Shown here: positions 25,301-30,677 of the stretch, in pieces
Numbering within the stretch: position 1 is the stretch's first letter
How the letters are laid out: the number at the start of each line of letters is the position of its first letter
Origin: Ectothiorhodospiraceae bacterium
Lineage (GTDB): Bacteria > Pseudomonadota > Gammaproteobacteria > HK1
Assembly (NCBI GenBank): GCA_024234875.1
Contig: JACKNM010000004.1
Span: 248,001-312,000, forward strand
Length of the DNA: 64,000 nt
Direction of reading: 5' to 3'
Made by a program: the position numbers and the translations under genes
Notes under the pieces: generated by a model
The model's database searches: none
The model's input: the letters and a program-made list of their open reading frames with translations, nothing else
Told to the model about the DNA's origin: nothing

Positions 25301-27273
25301 CCACCAACGTCGTGCTCACCGTGCCGCTGCCGAGCAGCACCCAGGTCGTGGCGACCCCGGGCGGCACCTTCGACGCGGGCGTCGGGCAGATCACCTACGC
25401 CATCGGAACCCTGGCCCCGGGTGCGTCGCAGGTCGTGACCCTGACGGTGCGGGTCGAGGATCCGGTCCTCGCCGGCGTCGAGTCTCTGCTCGGCGAGGTC
25501 ACCGCCACCCACGACGACACCGACCCGACACCGGCCGACAACGTCGACTCCGATCCGGCCGACGTCGACGCCGCACCGGTGCTCACCATCGACAAGGACG
25601 ACGGCCTGACCACGGCCGGGCCCGGCGATCTGGTGACGTGGCAGATCCGCGTCGAGAACACCGGCGACCAGAACGCGAGCGGCGTGGTGGTCGACGACAC
25701 CTTCGACCCGACCCTGCTCACCGACGTGGTGGCGAGCGACGCCGGGGTGGTGGACGCGGTGGCCGGCACCGTCACCTGGACGCTGGGCGAGATCGCGGGC
25801 GGGGCGGTGCAGACCCTCACCCTGACCGCGCGGATCTCGGCGAGCGTGCCGACCGGGGCGGAGACCGTCACCAACACCGCGACGGTAACCGACGACGGCG
25901 CCGGCACCGGCGGCACCCCTGTGACCGCGACCGACGACGACACCGACACCCTCGACGCCGCACCGGATTACACGATCGCGATCACCGACGACGTGGACAC
26001 GCTCCAGGCCGGCGACACCCCGACCTTCCGCGTCAACGTCGAGAACACCGGGACGCAGGACGGCACCGGGGTGGTGGTCGTCGCGCGCTTCGACCCGACG
26101 CTGCTGACCAACGTCGTCGCCTCCGACGGCGGCATCGTCGACCTCGTCGCCGGCACCATCACCTGGAACCTCGGCGACCTCGACGTCGGCGCGACCCGTG
26201 AGCTGACCTTCACCGGCACCGTCGCCGACGTGATTCCGGACGGCGTCGAGCTGGTCGAGACCACCGCGACCATCACCGATGACGGCGCCGGCACCGGCGG
26301 CACCCCGGTCACCGCCACCGCGACCGACACCGACAATCTCGGCGCGACGCCTGACTACCAGGTCACGATCACCGACGATCTCGACACCGCGCGCCCCGGC
26401 GACACGGTGACGGTCCGCGTCGGCGTCGGCAACGTCGGCGAGCAGGACGGCACCGGGGTCGTCGTCGTCGCCCGCTTCGACCCGAGCATCATGGCCGACA
26501 TCGTCCCGACCGACGGCGGCATCGTGGATCGGGTCGCCGGAACCGTGACCTGGAACCTCGGTGATCTCGACGCCGGCACGGCGCGCGAGCTGTCCTTCGC
26601 GTCGACGCTCGTGCGCGTGCCGCCGCCGGGGGTGTCGAGCTATCAGACCATCGCGACGGTGACCGACGACGGTGCGAACGGCCCGGACCCGACGCCCGCC
26701 GACAACCGCGCCGAGGACTCCACCGAGCTGTCGGTGTTCGTGTTCGACGCCATCCGTAACTCGGCATTCGACACCGGCGACGAGGACGACGAGGCGCTGC
26801 GACGCTATCTCGACGCACGCGAGTGGGCGCGGCCGCCGCTGCCGGTGGCCCCGCTCTACAGCGGCGCGGCCGAGCCTGGCACGGTGCTCTCGATCACGCT
26901 GCTCGACCACACCGGCGCGCCGATCGGCACCCAGACGGTGGTCACCGATGCCGGCGGGAACTGGATGGCGAGCTTCGCCTCGGTGGTGGTCTCGGACCAT
27001 CCTCACGCGGTCACCGTGGAGCAGATCACCTCGCCGGTGAACGGCAGCACCGAGAGCGCGTTCAACCTGCGCACGTACTTCAGCCCGGCCGTGCACAGCC
27101 AGTTCTTCGTCAGCGAGCACCCCGGCGTGGCGGAGGTGCTCGGGCGGATGCCGAGCGCGACGATGGCAGCACTCGAGTCGAGCCTCGAGTCGCCACTTCC
27201 GCTCGGCTGGAGCGAGGCCTACGCCTACGAGTTCCTCGCCGCGTCGACGAGTCCCCAGGCGTTCGCGCGCTAG
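16303..27273 (+). CDS. Giant repetitive surface protein (LEPR-XLL-like start, isopeptide-D2/DUF11-like repeats)
   Basis: About 3,656 residues from the ATG at 16303 (GAAGGACG upstream). The basic N-terminus ends in LERLEDRVLLAAD (residues 28-40), a variant of the LEPR-XLL motif that marks very large secreted proteins. The rest is beta-rich Ig-like repeats: four divergent units, then six pairs of an A type (IDKTV...TSE...IGEVVTYTLTV) and a B type (VVEPxLxV.K...GDxVTYxITV), then a linker repeat and three close 129-residue units. The A type resembles fimbrial isopeptide D2 domains, the B type DUF11. It ends in a different domain of about 180 residues containing SITLLDHTGAPIG. It is highly acidic, I see no Cys, and it has no RTX nonapeptides or sortase signal. 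Probably an adhesin or surface stalk exported by the downstream genes. Confidence 0.88.
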   Translation: MKLRWPRGGPAIGRRGWRPERGALPLLLERLEDRVLLAADPVGAVDIPADAFINEDFSFSVSFDNDPGLPPDPGTDAGFGPFLDLVVPRSIAVNGASYLGAAVTLEVAGVWDAGAGVWRESLPGGDEVAEHPLEAGLALPTGVNDGDLWYLIELPFGSFTPEQPAAQITFDATLDKTLGAEVGTPLDILATPGFRFGLDPLANPGADPAVQGATATGTVTPTVIEFTKTFDPNENETATGPNYPVTFRLEVDIANGETVTDIDIRDFLPGEYAYLPGTISVDASGAAASSGIVVVDTPVAGQPNLAPDNDFLIEVGSITGTTSSTDLVITYQVFVTELDADGNPVIDPVTGAARDSTNDARLENALYDADEDGTGEVALPAIDDAATDVTLTDRSIAVQKGVAPVGGAAVLPGAGLEYTLSFQVSDFFAFQDLVLDDTFTDGQRFDAGFTPTFSVTENGVTTVGSFDAANFTVTLNAGVDGSTDVQFRLSDQLVLAGVDGVLEGDQASGSAAGSGGTVGTITFRTVVQEDYSDTFPSGDDSVDLGDRLGNDVTVTGTVVGGGVVTDGSSAGVVVEGLEPGKTIFAIDGNTGFTQVTTSPGQTVTYRLRAELPSGDVENLVFDDFLPLPVFRAVELTGGAAVAGAAGLVGAFAGVPAGGTITFGPDHTLPGGGTLVRDDGTPWLAATDLLVTTDATGNTVRFELGSFDDPSDGGPYVIDLLFTVTTTDEPFADGLFLTNQAQTTYGTTGNEVATATEIVQIELTQPELRLTSGVVATDAAAGIFSADVGPAGVTFDAPGLAGAPFTGAITTAGLDVTPVDADLVDVDAGDLVTFAIVVENTGQRDAFDLLLRDLLPAGFEVPTGGPGLNLQAFLGDGTALTFTDQAGGAIAAADVASYFFGNVAGAGDNGGIRLVDPADGAGTGGAIAAGVNAATDTENATGSNVLVLTFDLRAVDDVAPSVTATSGAELLEYAAVNAGNDFTAGATGPWDDTASVTITDPEVAKTVTATSEPSTTGTNVAIGEVVTYTLTVTLPEGEVDGFEITDDLPAGMAFVPGSAAVVAGTFAGTIPAPTVTSAGGAGDPITFAFGTVTTTASTGTADNVFTITYQATVLDVPGNDGVLPGRTALANDASFVYASNPDGPATAVDGGSATVTVAEPDLRVIKDFDPDAADAGDTVEITLTLDNSNGVAPAFDVVLSDLVDATRFGAVTEVTTPAGFTFDFDGIAADTVTYTADPGVAVAAGASLDFTFSVTLTAAVAPGETITNTAQITAGSTLPGADANERDIPNRTGSDDLPVTAPTIDKELVSTAVVDAGNAADEAVVGELVTYRVTVTVPEGVTGNVLVVDTLDAGLAYVDITSVTRSGAALTTDVGAGDFSDAAGVFETAIGAQGGSVTFDLGTITNADTDNAVAETVVITYTAVVLDVASNQDSPATALDNSARLTADNGVDTTDSAAAVTVIEPQLEVVHTAEIGTAGSGVTEGDADDTVVYTLTIRHTGPGQPSAFDVSLRDTLPAELLGATITGVTDSAGTLVPADFEIAAGVVQVAGGGTFDMPTDRVVTIEVTGTLATTVVPEQSIDAVAEIAWSSLDGDVTDTSPEVTNGTDRERTGTLGGGAAPDDYDADATATITIAGLDLDKTLAATSESHTAGGDVAIGEIARMRLVVELPESTFANLQLRELLPDGMVFLDDGTARVAFVSDGGITSTDPAASGAEDWSIVDAGAFVVGDEATLAGITPTFALDDDAVSTSTLVDDDAYLSGTDVVFRLGDVVNADGDADLEFLIIEFNALVENVAGNVAGVDLDDTFVVDANGQTAISGPSNTLTLTVVEPQPTVTTTIDVSPTDGGDVIEYLITVSNAGGTAAALDTVLTDTLDPALGNVTVAVDSTVGTVTGVVDNTVGNAVSVTIGQIDAGASVTFRVRAEVSDTVDAGLEIPSTASVVSSSLPGASGTAANPTGSVVPGAAGTASGERDGSGGVNDYAASDDADVTLATPAIDLLPLADDEPTIGEQVVWDILVTLPEGTTRALVVDAALPPGVGFDAVALITTAAASGGRLGTDYGGALPVPTVTSPPGSGGLLTLDFGDTVNTADGDGGNDTFLVRITTTALDELANQAGRTLPATAELDYTNPQSGATTVADPTAETATVVEPVLTLDQTVVSAPTTGLDAGAVVTYRVTFANTAPASTADAFDVVVADRLPDFLAIQGPIRVVSGPAGLDATDFTIGSAGAGADNTLTSAAFDLALGESVVIEYDALIRDTVTPGVDLTTAADLSWTSLPGAVAGERDGSDGVLDDGSIDDYRLLDDTTVGVAERIDITQTVVATSEPSTGTVEHDGALDDVLIGEVVTYEVTIDLFEGTTPGAVLTDVLPTGFSFVPGSLVVTPGAPGMTTGFVDEATNVTFVGSTLTVDLGDIVNPGDNDAGNDRITLRFEARVDDDPANVDGTDRVADATITADGAAGAGTLTASDDATVEVVEPELVVSKDSTASRVDVGDILEFVVTVDHTAASTASAHDVVVIDDLRNAVPGSTPGTDTDYALQVGSVVVMLGGVDVTATALVTGNTPGDTTVEVRLDSFDRADGPLVITYEAEATVDLNPAGDAARNTATVTFDSIPGAGTGRVDTLTATHDVTVPFETFEPTIDKTVTSTSVDSTGTGQFDGLLTDLAPGEVATYTLTVTVDDGTYPDPLDLLITDALPAGLALVRAPTLADITVGSDIVLGAGGITITTADLVGGDGLLDQVEIRVDLDQVLNPGGSLVPNQIVIPLEVVLQDLPGNTAGTALANTASLFFVPGAGGTTVPVDQDTETVEVVEPRLTVDKVADDDTPNPGQAVTYTITVAHDRDGIGADSTAVAREVRITDLLADTGLELIAGTVLVSSGPGGDLGTVTIVSGNTAGDAQVDVVVDRLDLDETLTVTFQATVAAGVSLGDTPDNTVEVAYDATPGDGDQDRVETATATETLTVVGPDLVVDISDGVTEVGPGDTVTYTITVTNKPGAFADDATNVVLTVPLPSSTQVVATPGGTFDAGVGQITYAIGTLAPGASQVVTLTVRVEDPVLAGVESLLGEVTATHDDTDPTPADNVDSDPADVDAAPVLTIDKDDGLTTAGPGDLVTWQIRVENTGDQNASGVVVDDTFDPTLLTDVVASDAGVVDAVAGTVTWTLGEIAGGAVQTLTLTARISASVPTGAETVTNTATVTDDGAGTGGTPVTATDDDTDTLDAAPDYTIAITDDVDTLQAGDTPTFRVNVENTGTQDGTGVVVVARFDPTLLTNVVASDGGIVDLVAGTITWNLGDLDVGATRELTFTGTVADVIPDGVELVETTATITDDGAGTGGTPVTATATDTDNLGATPDYQVTITDDLDTARPGDTVTVRVGVGNVGEQDGTGVVVVARFDPSIMADIVPTDGGIVDRVAGTVTWNLGDLDAGTARELSFASTLVRVPPPGVSSYQTIATVTDDGANGPDPTPADNRAEDSTELSVFVFDAIRNSAFDTGDEDDEALRRYLDAREWARPPLPVAPLYSGAAEPGTVLSITLLDHTGAPIGTQTVVTDAGGNWMASFASVVVSDHPHAVTVEQITSPVNGSTESAFNLRTYFSPAVHSQFFVSEHPGVAEVLGRMPSATMAALESSLESPLPLGWSEAYAYEFLAASTSPQAFAR
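19291..25182 (+). repeat. Six tandem A-B supramodules in the surface protein
   Basis: A-type units begin near 19291, 20201, 21199, 22276, 23233 and 24208; B-type units near 19768, 20683, 21787, 22744, 23725 and 24724. Each pair spans about 910-1,080 bases (about 327 residues). Sequence similarity between pairs is clear at protein level but moderate at DNA level, so this is an old expansion. The boundaries are marked by V(V/I/A)EP before B units. Confidence 0.75.
25573..26733 (+). repeat. Three tandem 387-bp units near the C-terminus of the surface protein
   Basis: Units at 25573-25959, 25960-26346 and 26347-26733 keep exact register (387 bases, 129 residues each). The shared pattern is (A/T)P-D-Y followed by GD, a VENTG or VGNVG strand, RFDPTLL or RFDPSIM, then VAGT(V/I)TWNLGDLD. 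A 26-base stretch is identical at 25894-25919 and 26281-26306. The third unit is the most diverged at its end. They look like a recent tandem duplication. Confidence 0.85.
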
Positions 27274-27338
27274 CGCGCGCCGGGGCAGGCGACGGGTGAG
27301 GCCGATAACGACGACAGGGGACACGGAGGAAGAGACAG

Positions 27339-29216
27339 ATGGGATCCCGACGCCTGCGCGGGCCGGGTGCCGGCGGCGCCATGGTGGCTGCGATCACGCT
27401 CGCGATGACGGGCTGCACCCACGTCTCCGACTGGGAGGCGCGGAGCGAGGTCGAGGACACGCTACGCCAGATCGGTGACGCCTCGCTCGACCGCTACCGC
27501 CCACCGGCGCCGGTCGACGCCGAGGCAATTCGCACCGAGCCCGCGCGCGCCCTGCAGCAGACCGGGCTCGCGGCGTCGGCGATGGCCGAGAGCCCGGACA
27601 CGTTCCGGCTCGCGATGTCGGCCGAGCTGGGCACGATGCCGGCGCTCGGCGCCGCCGGCCCGGTCCCGGACGGCTTCGCGCCATGGTGGCAGCCGGTGGT
27701 CGAGCGGCCTCTGCTCGGCAACCGCGAGACCAGCGAGGCCGATGTCGAGGCGCTCTATCTCGGTGCGCTCGCCCATTCCGCGCAGGTCCGGGTGTTCCAG
27801 GACATCCCGCTGATCCGCGAGACCGCGATTCTGGAGGCGGAGGGCGAGTTCGACCCACACCTGTTCGCCGAGGCCCGCTTCCGGCACGCCGACGAGCCGG
27901 TCGGCAGCACGCTGCAGACCGGGGGTCCGGATCGCTTCCGGGAGAACGAGTGGCGCGCGCGGGCCGGGCTTCGCAAGCGCACCTTCACCGGGGCCGAGAT
28001 CGAGGCATCACAGCGCATCGGCGGCATCGACAACAACTCGGTGTTCTTCCTTCCCGACGATCAGGCGCGCAGCCAGCTCGCACTCACCATCACCCAGCCG
28101 CTGCTGAATCGGGCCGGCATGGAGTACAACCGCGCCACCGTGCGCGTCGCGCGCATCGACCACGAGATCTCGCTCTCCGAGCTCCAGCGCCAGGTCGAGT
28201 CGCACCTGCTCGAGGTGTCGCGGGCGTACTGGTCGCTCTACCTCGAGCGCGGATTGCTCGCGATCAAGACCCGGCTGGCGGGTGAGACCGGGAAGCTGCT
28301 GGAGACCCTGCGGGCGCGGCGGCGCATCGACGCGCTGGAGAGCCAGATCGTGCAGGCGCGCGCCGCGTTGGCGGCACGCGAGGCGGACACCGTGCGCGCC
28401 GCCGCCGCGGTGCGCAACGCGGAGGCACGCATCGTGGCGCTGGTGAACGACCCGGCGCTGCGGATGTCCGACGCGGCCGAGATCGTGCCGACCACCTCGC
28501 CGAGCCTGGCGGCGCGCCCGGTCGACGTGCGCGAGGCGGCCCGCCACGCGCTGGAGCAGCGACCGGAGATCGACCAGGCGGTCAATCAGCTCCGCGCCGG
28601 CATGGTGCGGCTGAAGATGTCGGAGAACGAGCTGCGGCCGGTGCTCGATCTGGTGTTCGGCGCGACCTGGGACGGCCTCGAGGGGGATTTCTCCTACGGT
28701 CGCTCGCTGCGCACCCAGGTCACGGAGGGCGGCCCCGGACTCTCCGCCGGGCTGATCCTCGACGTGCCGCTCGGCAATCGGACCGCGCGCGCGCGCCACG
28801 AGCGCCGGCGCCTCGAGGTCCGTCAGCTCACCAGCCAGCTCGCCGCCACCGTGGAGACGCTGATGCTGGAGGTGCAGGTCTCGACCCGGGAGGTGCAGAC
28901 CGCGCACCGCGAGCTCACCGCCCGCTACCACGAGATGCAGGCGCGCGCGGAGCAGCTCGCCTCGATCGAGAGCCGCGGCGCGTTGAGCGCCGCCGCCGGC
29001 CGGCCCATGAGCACCGTGCTCGACGATCTTCTCGACGCTCAGGAGGACCGCGCCGAGGCGGAGCAGAGCTTCCTCCGCGCGGTGGTGACCTTCAACGTCG
29101 CGATCGCGAACCTCGACCGGGCGATGGGGGTGTTGCTGCAGGCGCGCGGGCTCGAGCCGGTGCGCGGGATGGGCGACGGCGAGCTACCCACCCTGCAATT
29201 CGCGCCGCGGGGATGA
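27339..29216 (+). CDS. TolC-family outer-membrane efflux lipoprotein
   Basis: A 625-residue outer-membrane factor. The N-terminus has a lipobox (LAMTGC) after a hydrophobic segment, so it is probably lipidated. Two long coiled-coil regions with Gln/Glu/Arg-rich heptads (for example LETLRARRRIDALESQ and ATVETLMLEVQVSTREVQTA) match the two OEP repeats that build the TolC trunk. The extra ~130 residues at the start, compared with the usual 450-500, are unusual. GGAGGAAGAGAC precedes the ATG. It starts 65 bases after the giant gene and overlaps the following adaptor by four bases (ATGA), so it should provide the outer-membrane exit of this locus. Confidence 0.9.
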   Translation: MGSRRLRGPGAGGAMVAAITLAMTGCTHVSDWEARSEVEDTLRQIGDASLDRYRPPAPVDAEAIRTEPARALQQTGLAASAMAESPDTFRLAMSAELGTMPALGAAGPVPDGFAPWWQPVVERPLLGNRETSEADVEALYLGALAHSAQVRVFQDIPLIRETAILEAEGEFDPHLFAEARFRHADEPVGSTLQTGGPDRFRENEWRARAGLRKRTFTGAEIEASQRIGGIDNNSVFFLPDDQARSQLALTITQPLLNRAGMEYNRATVRVARIDHEISLSELQRQVESHLLEVSRAYWSLYLERGLLAIKTRLAGETGKLLETLRARRRIDALESQIVQARAALAAREADTVRAAAAVRNAEARIVALVNDPALRMSDAAEIVPTTSPSLAARPVDVREAARHALEQRPEIDQAVNQLRAGMVRLKMSENELRPVLDLVFGATWDGLEGDFSYGRSLRTQVTEGGPGLSAGLILDVPLGNRTARARHERRRLEVRQLTSQLAATVETLMLEVQVSTREVQTAHRELTARYHEMQARAEQLASIESRGALSAAAGRPMSTVLDDLLDAQEDRAEAEQSFLRAVVTFNVAIANLDRAMGVLLQARGLEPVRGMGDGELPTLQFAPRG

Positions 29217-30127
29217 GCTTGCGGCCACGACGAGACGGCCCGGTGACGGGCTCGCCGGCGCCTGCTCCGGGGACCGGCTCGCGCGACAGCGCGTGCCTGT
29301 CCCCACCGCCGCTCTCATCGACGAGCCGGGCGCGGCTCGGAGCCCCGCTGGCGCTGGTGGCCGCGGTCGCCGTCAGCCCGACCCCGACGGCAGCCGCCCA
29401 GTGGGAGGCCTTCCTCGAGCCCTATCGCGAGGCCGAGCTCGCCAGCGCCGAGCCCGGCGTGATTCGCGAGATCCTGGTCGCCGAGGGATCGCGGGTGACC
29501 AGCGGCGAGGTGTTGCTCACGCTCGACAGCTCCGCGGTCGAGGCCGGACTCGCGGTCGCCCGCGCGCGGGCGGCGGAGCGCGGCGCGCTGGCGGCAACCG
29601 ACGCTGCGCTACGCAGTGCGCGTAACCGTCTCGCCACCCTCGACAAGCTGGCTGCCAGCGGCCACGCCCGTGCCGAGGAGCTTCAAGTGGCCCGAGCCGA
29701 CGTCGAGATCGCCCGCGCCAATCGCCTCCGAGCCGAGGAGGAGCGTCGTGCCCGCGAGCTCGAGGTGGTGCGATTCGAGACCGAGCTCGCGCGACATCGG
29801 ATCGCGAGTCCGTTCGACGCGGTGGTGGTCCGCGTCCACAAGGAGGTCGGCGAGGCCCTGCGGCCGCTGGACGAGGCGGCGGTCACCATCGCCGAGCTCG
29901 ACCGCCTGCGGATCGTGTTCAACGTCGAGCCGTCGGCGGCCCGCGAGATGGCGGCGGGCGAGTCGGTCCAGATTCGGTGTCCCGAGCTCGCCGCCGAGCC
30001 GAGCGCGACCGTCGAGCACGTCTCACCGGTCACCGAGGCGGACAGTGGGACGGTGCGTGTGCGCGCCGCGGTCGACAACCGTGACGGCAGGCTGCGAAGC
30101 GGTGCGCGCTGCGCGATGATCCGCTGA
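29213..30127 (+). CDS. HlyD/RND-type periplasmic adaptor protein
   Basis: A 304-residue membrane-fusion protein whose start overlaps the tolC-like stop (ATGA). It has an odd ~45-residue N-terminal extension, partly encoded by a palindromic element (29269-29304), before a hydrophobic signal (LGAPLALVAAVAVSPTPTAAA). Then come a biotinyl-lipoyl half-motif (AEPGVIREILVAEGSRVTSGEVLLTLD), an alpha-helical hairpin rich in Ala, Arg and Glu, the returning lipoyl half (IASPFDAVVVRVHKEVGE) and a short beta-barrel. It links an inner-membrane partner to the TolC-like protein. The usual inner-membrane pump (RND or ABC) is not encoded here. Confidence 0.88.
   Translation: MSLRPRRDGPVTGSPAPAPGTGSRDSACLSPPPLSSTSRARLGAPLALVAAVAVSPTPTAAAQWEAFLEPYREAELASAEPGVIREILVAEGSRVTSGEVLLTLDSSAVEAGLAVARARAAERGALAATDAALRSARNRLATLDKLAASGHARAEELQVARADVEIARANRLRAEEERRARELEVVRFETELARHRIASPFDAVVVRVHKEVGEALRPLDEAAVTIAELDRLRIVFNVEPSAAREMAAGESVQIRCPELAAEPSATVEHVSPVTEADSGTVRVRAAVDNRDGRLRSGARCAMIR
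29269..29304. repeat. 36-base imperfect palindrome inside the adaptor gene
   Basis: GGGGAC-c-GGC-t-CGCGC, loop GACA, then GCGCG-t-GCC-t-GTCCCC: 14 of 16 arm positions pair. It has the look of a REP-type mobile palindrome. It lies in the N-terminal extension of the HlyD-like gene, in frame and without a stop. Confidence 0.65.
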
Positions 30128-30204
30128 GCGCCGGCGGCGGTGGCGCCCCGCATGACCGGCGCCATCGCGACGCCTTCTCGCGCGGCCACATTCTCGGAGC
30201 AACC

Positions 30205-30564
30205 ATGGCAGAGCAACGACACCGGACCGCGAGCGCCGGAACCCCACTCGTCGACGGCGCTGCGAGCGCCGGCGACCTCGGCACGCAACCGGGCACCAGT
30301 CGCGTTCGGGTTCGCTACGAGACCACCACCGCGCTCTACGCCAGCCAGGTGGTGGTGAACGCGAGCACCGAGGAGGTGGTCGTCGGATTCGCCTCCGGCT
30401 ACGTCCCGGACCCGGCGTCGGGCGAGCCCTTGCTGCCCGTGCACACCCGCATCGCGATGAGCCCGGCGGCGGCCCGCCGCCTGGTGGAGACCTTGCAGCG
30501 CAGCCTCGACTCCGCCCGCGAGGACAACCGACGGCGGACCGAGGCGGGTCTGCCCAAGCTCTGA
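30205..30564 (+). CDS. DUF3467 family protein
   Basis: A 119-residue protein. The core YASQVVVNASTEEVVVGFA followed by HTRIAMSPAAARRLVETLQ is the DUF3467 pattern, a small widespread family of unknown function. The first 35 residues are low-complexity Ala/Gly/Thr. No signal or membrane segment is visible, so it is likely cytoplasmic or a membrane-associated accessory. It sits between the adaptor and the GAF-like/HlyD gene in the same direction (77- and 113-base gaps), suggesting a role in the export locus, perhaps chaperone-like. ATG preceded by CGGAGCAACC. Confidence 0.85.
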   Translation: MAEQRHRTASAGTPLVDGAASAGDLGTQPGTSRVRVRYETTTALYASQVVVNASTEEVVVGFASGYVPDPASGEPLLPVHTRIAMSPAAARRLVETLQRSLDSAREDNRRRTEAGLPKL

Positions 30565-30677
30565 TCCATGCGCGCGACGAGGAACCAGGGGAGCGGCACG
30601 CGCTGCCGCGCGAGTCAGTCGCCAAACCAGTCTCCGAGCCCGGCCCGCATGATCCGATTCGCGTCGATGGAGTTGCA

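Noticed and set aside
25573..26733. CRISPR-like periodicity
   Set aside because: The period is 387 bases, in frame and coding; no short direct repeats with unique spacers occur anywhere I looked.
16303..27273. RTX toxin or classical type I secretion substrate
   Set aside because: No GGxGxD nonapeptide repeats and no typical C-terminal type I signal; repeats are Ig-like.
23437..27324. A 1,295-codon open frame on the minus strand opposite the giant surface protein
   Set aside because: It mirrors the repeats of the plus-strand gene, is rich in Arg/Gly/Val/His as expected of an antisense reading of GC-rich codons, and has no family motif.
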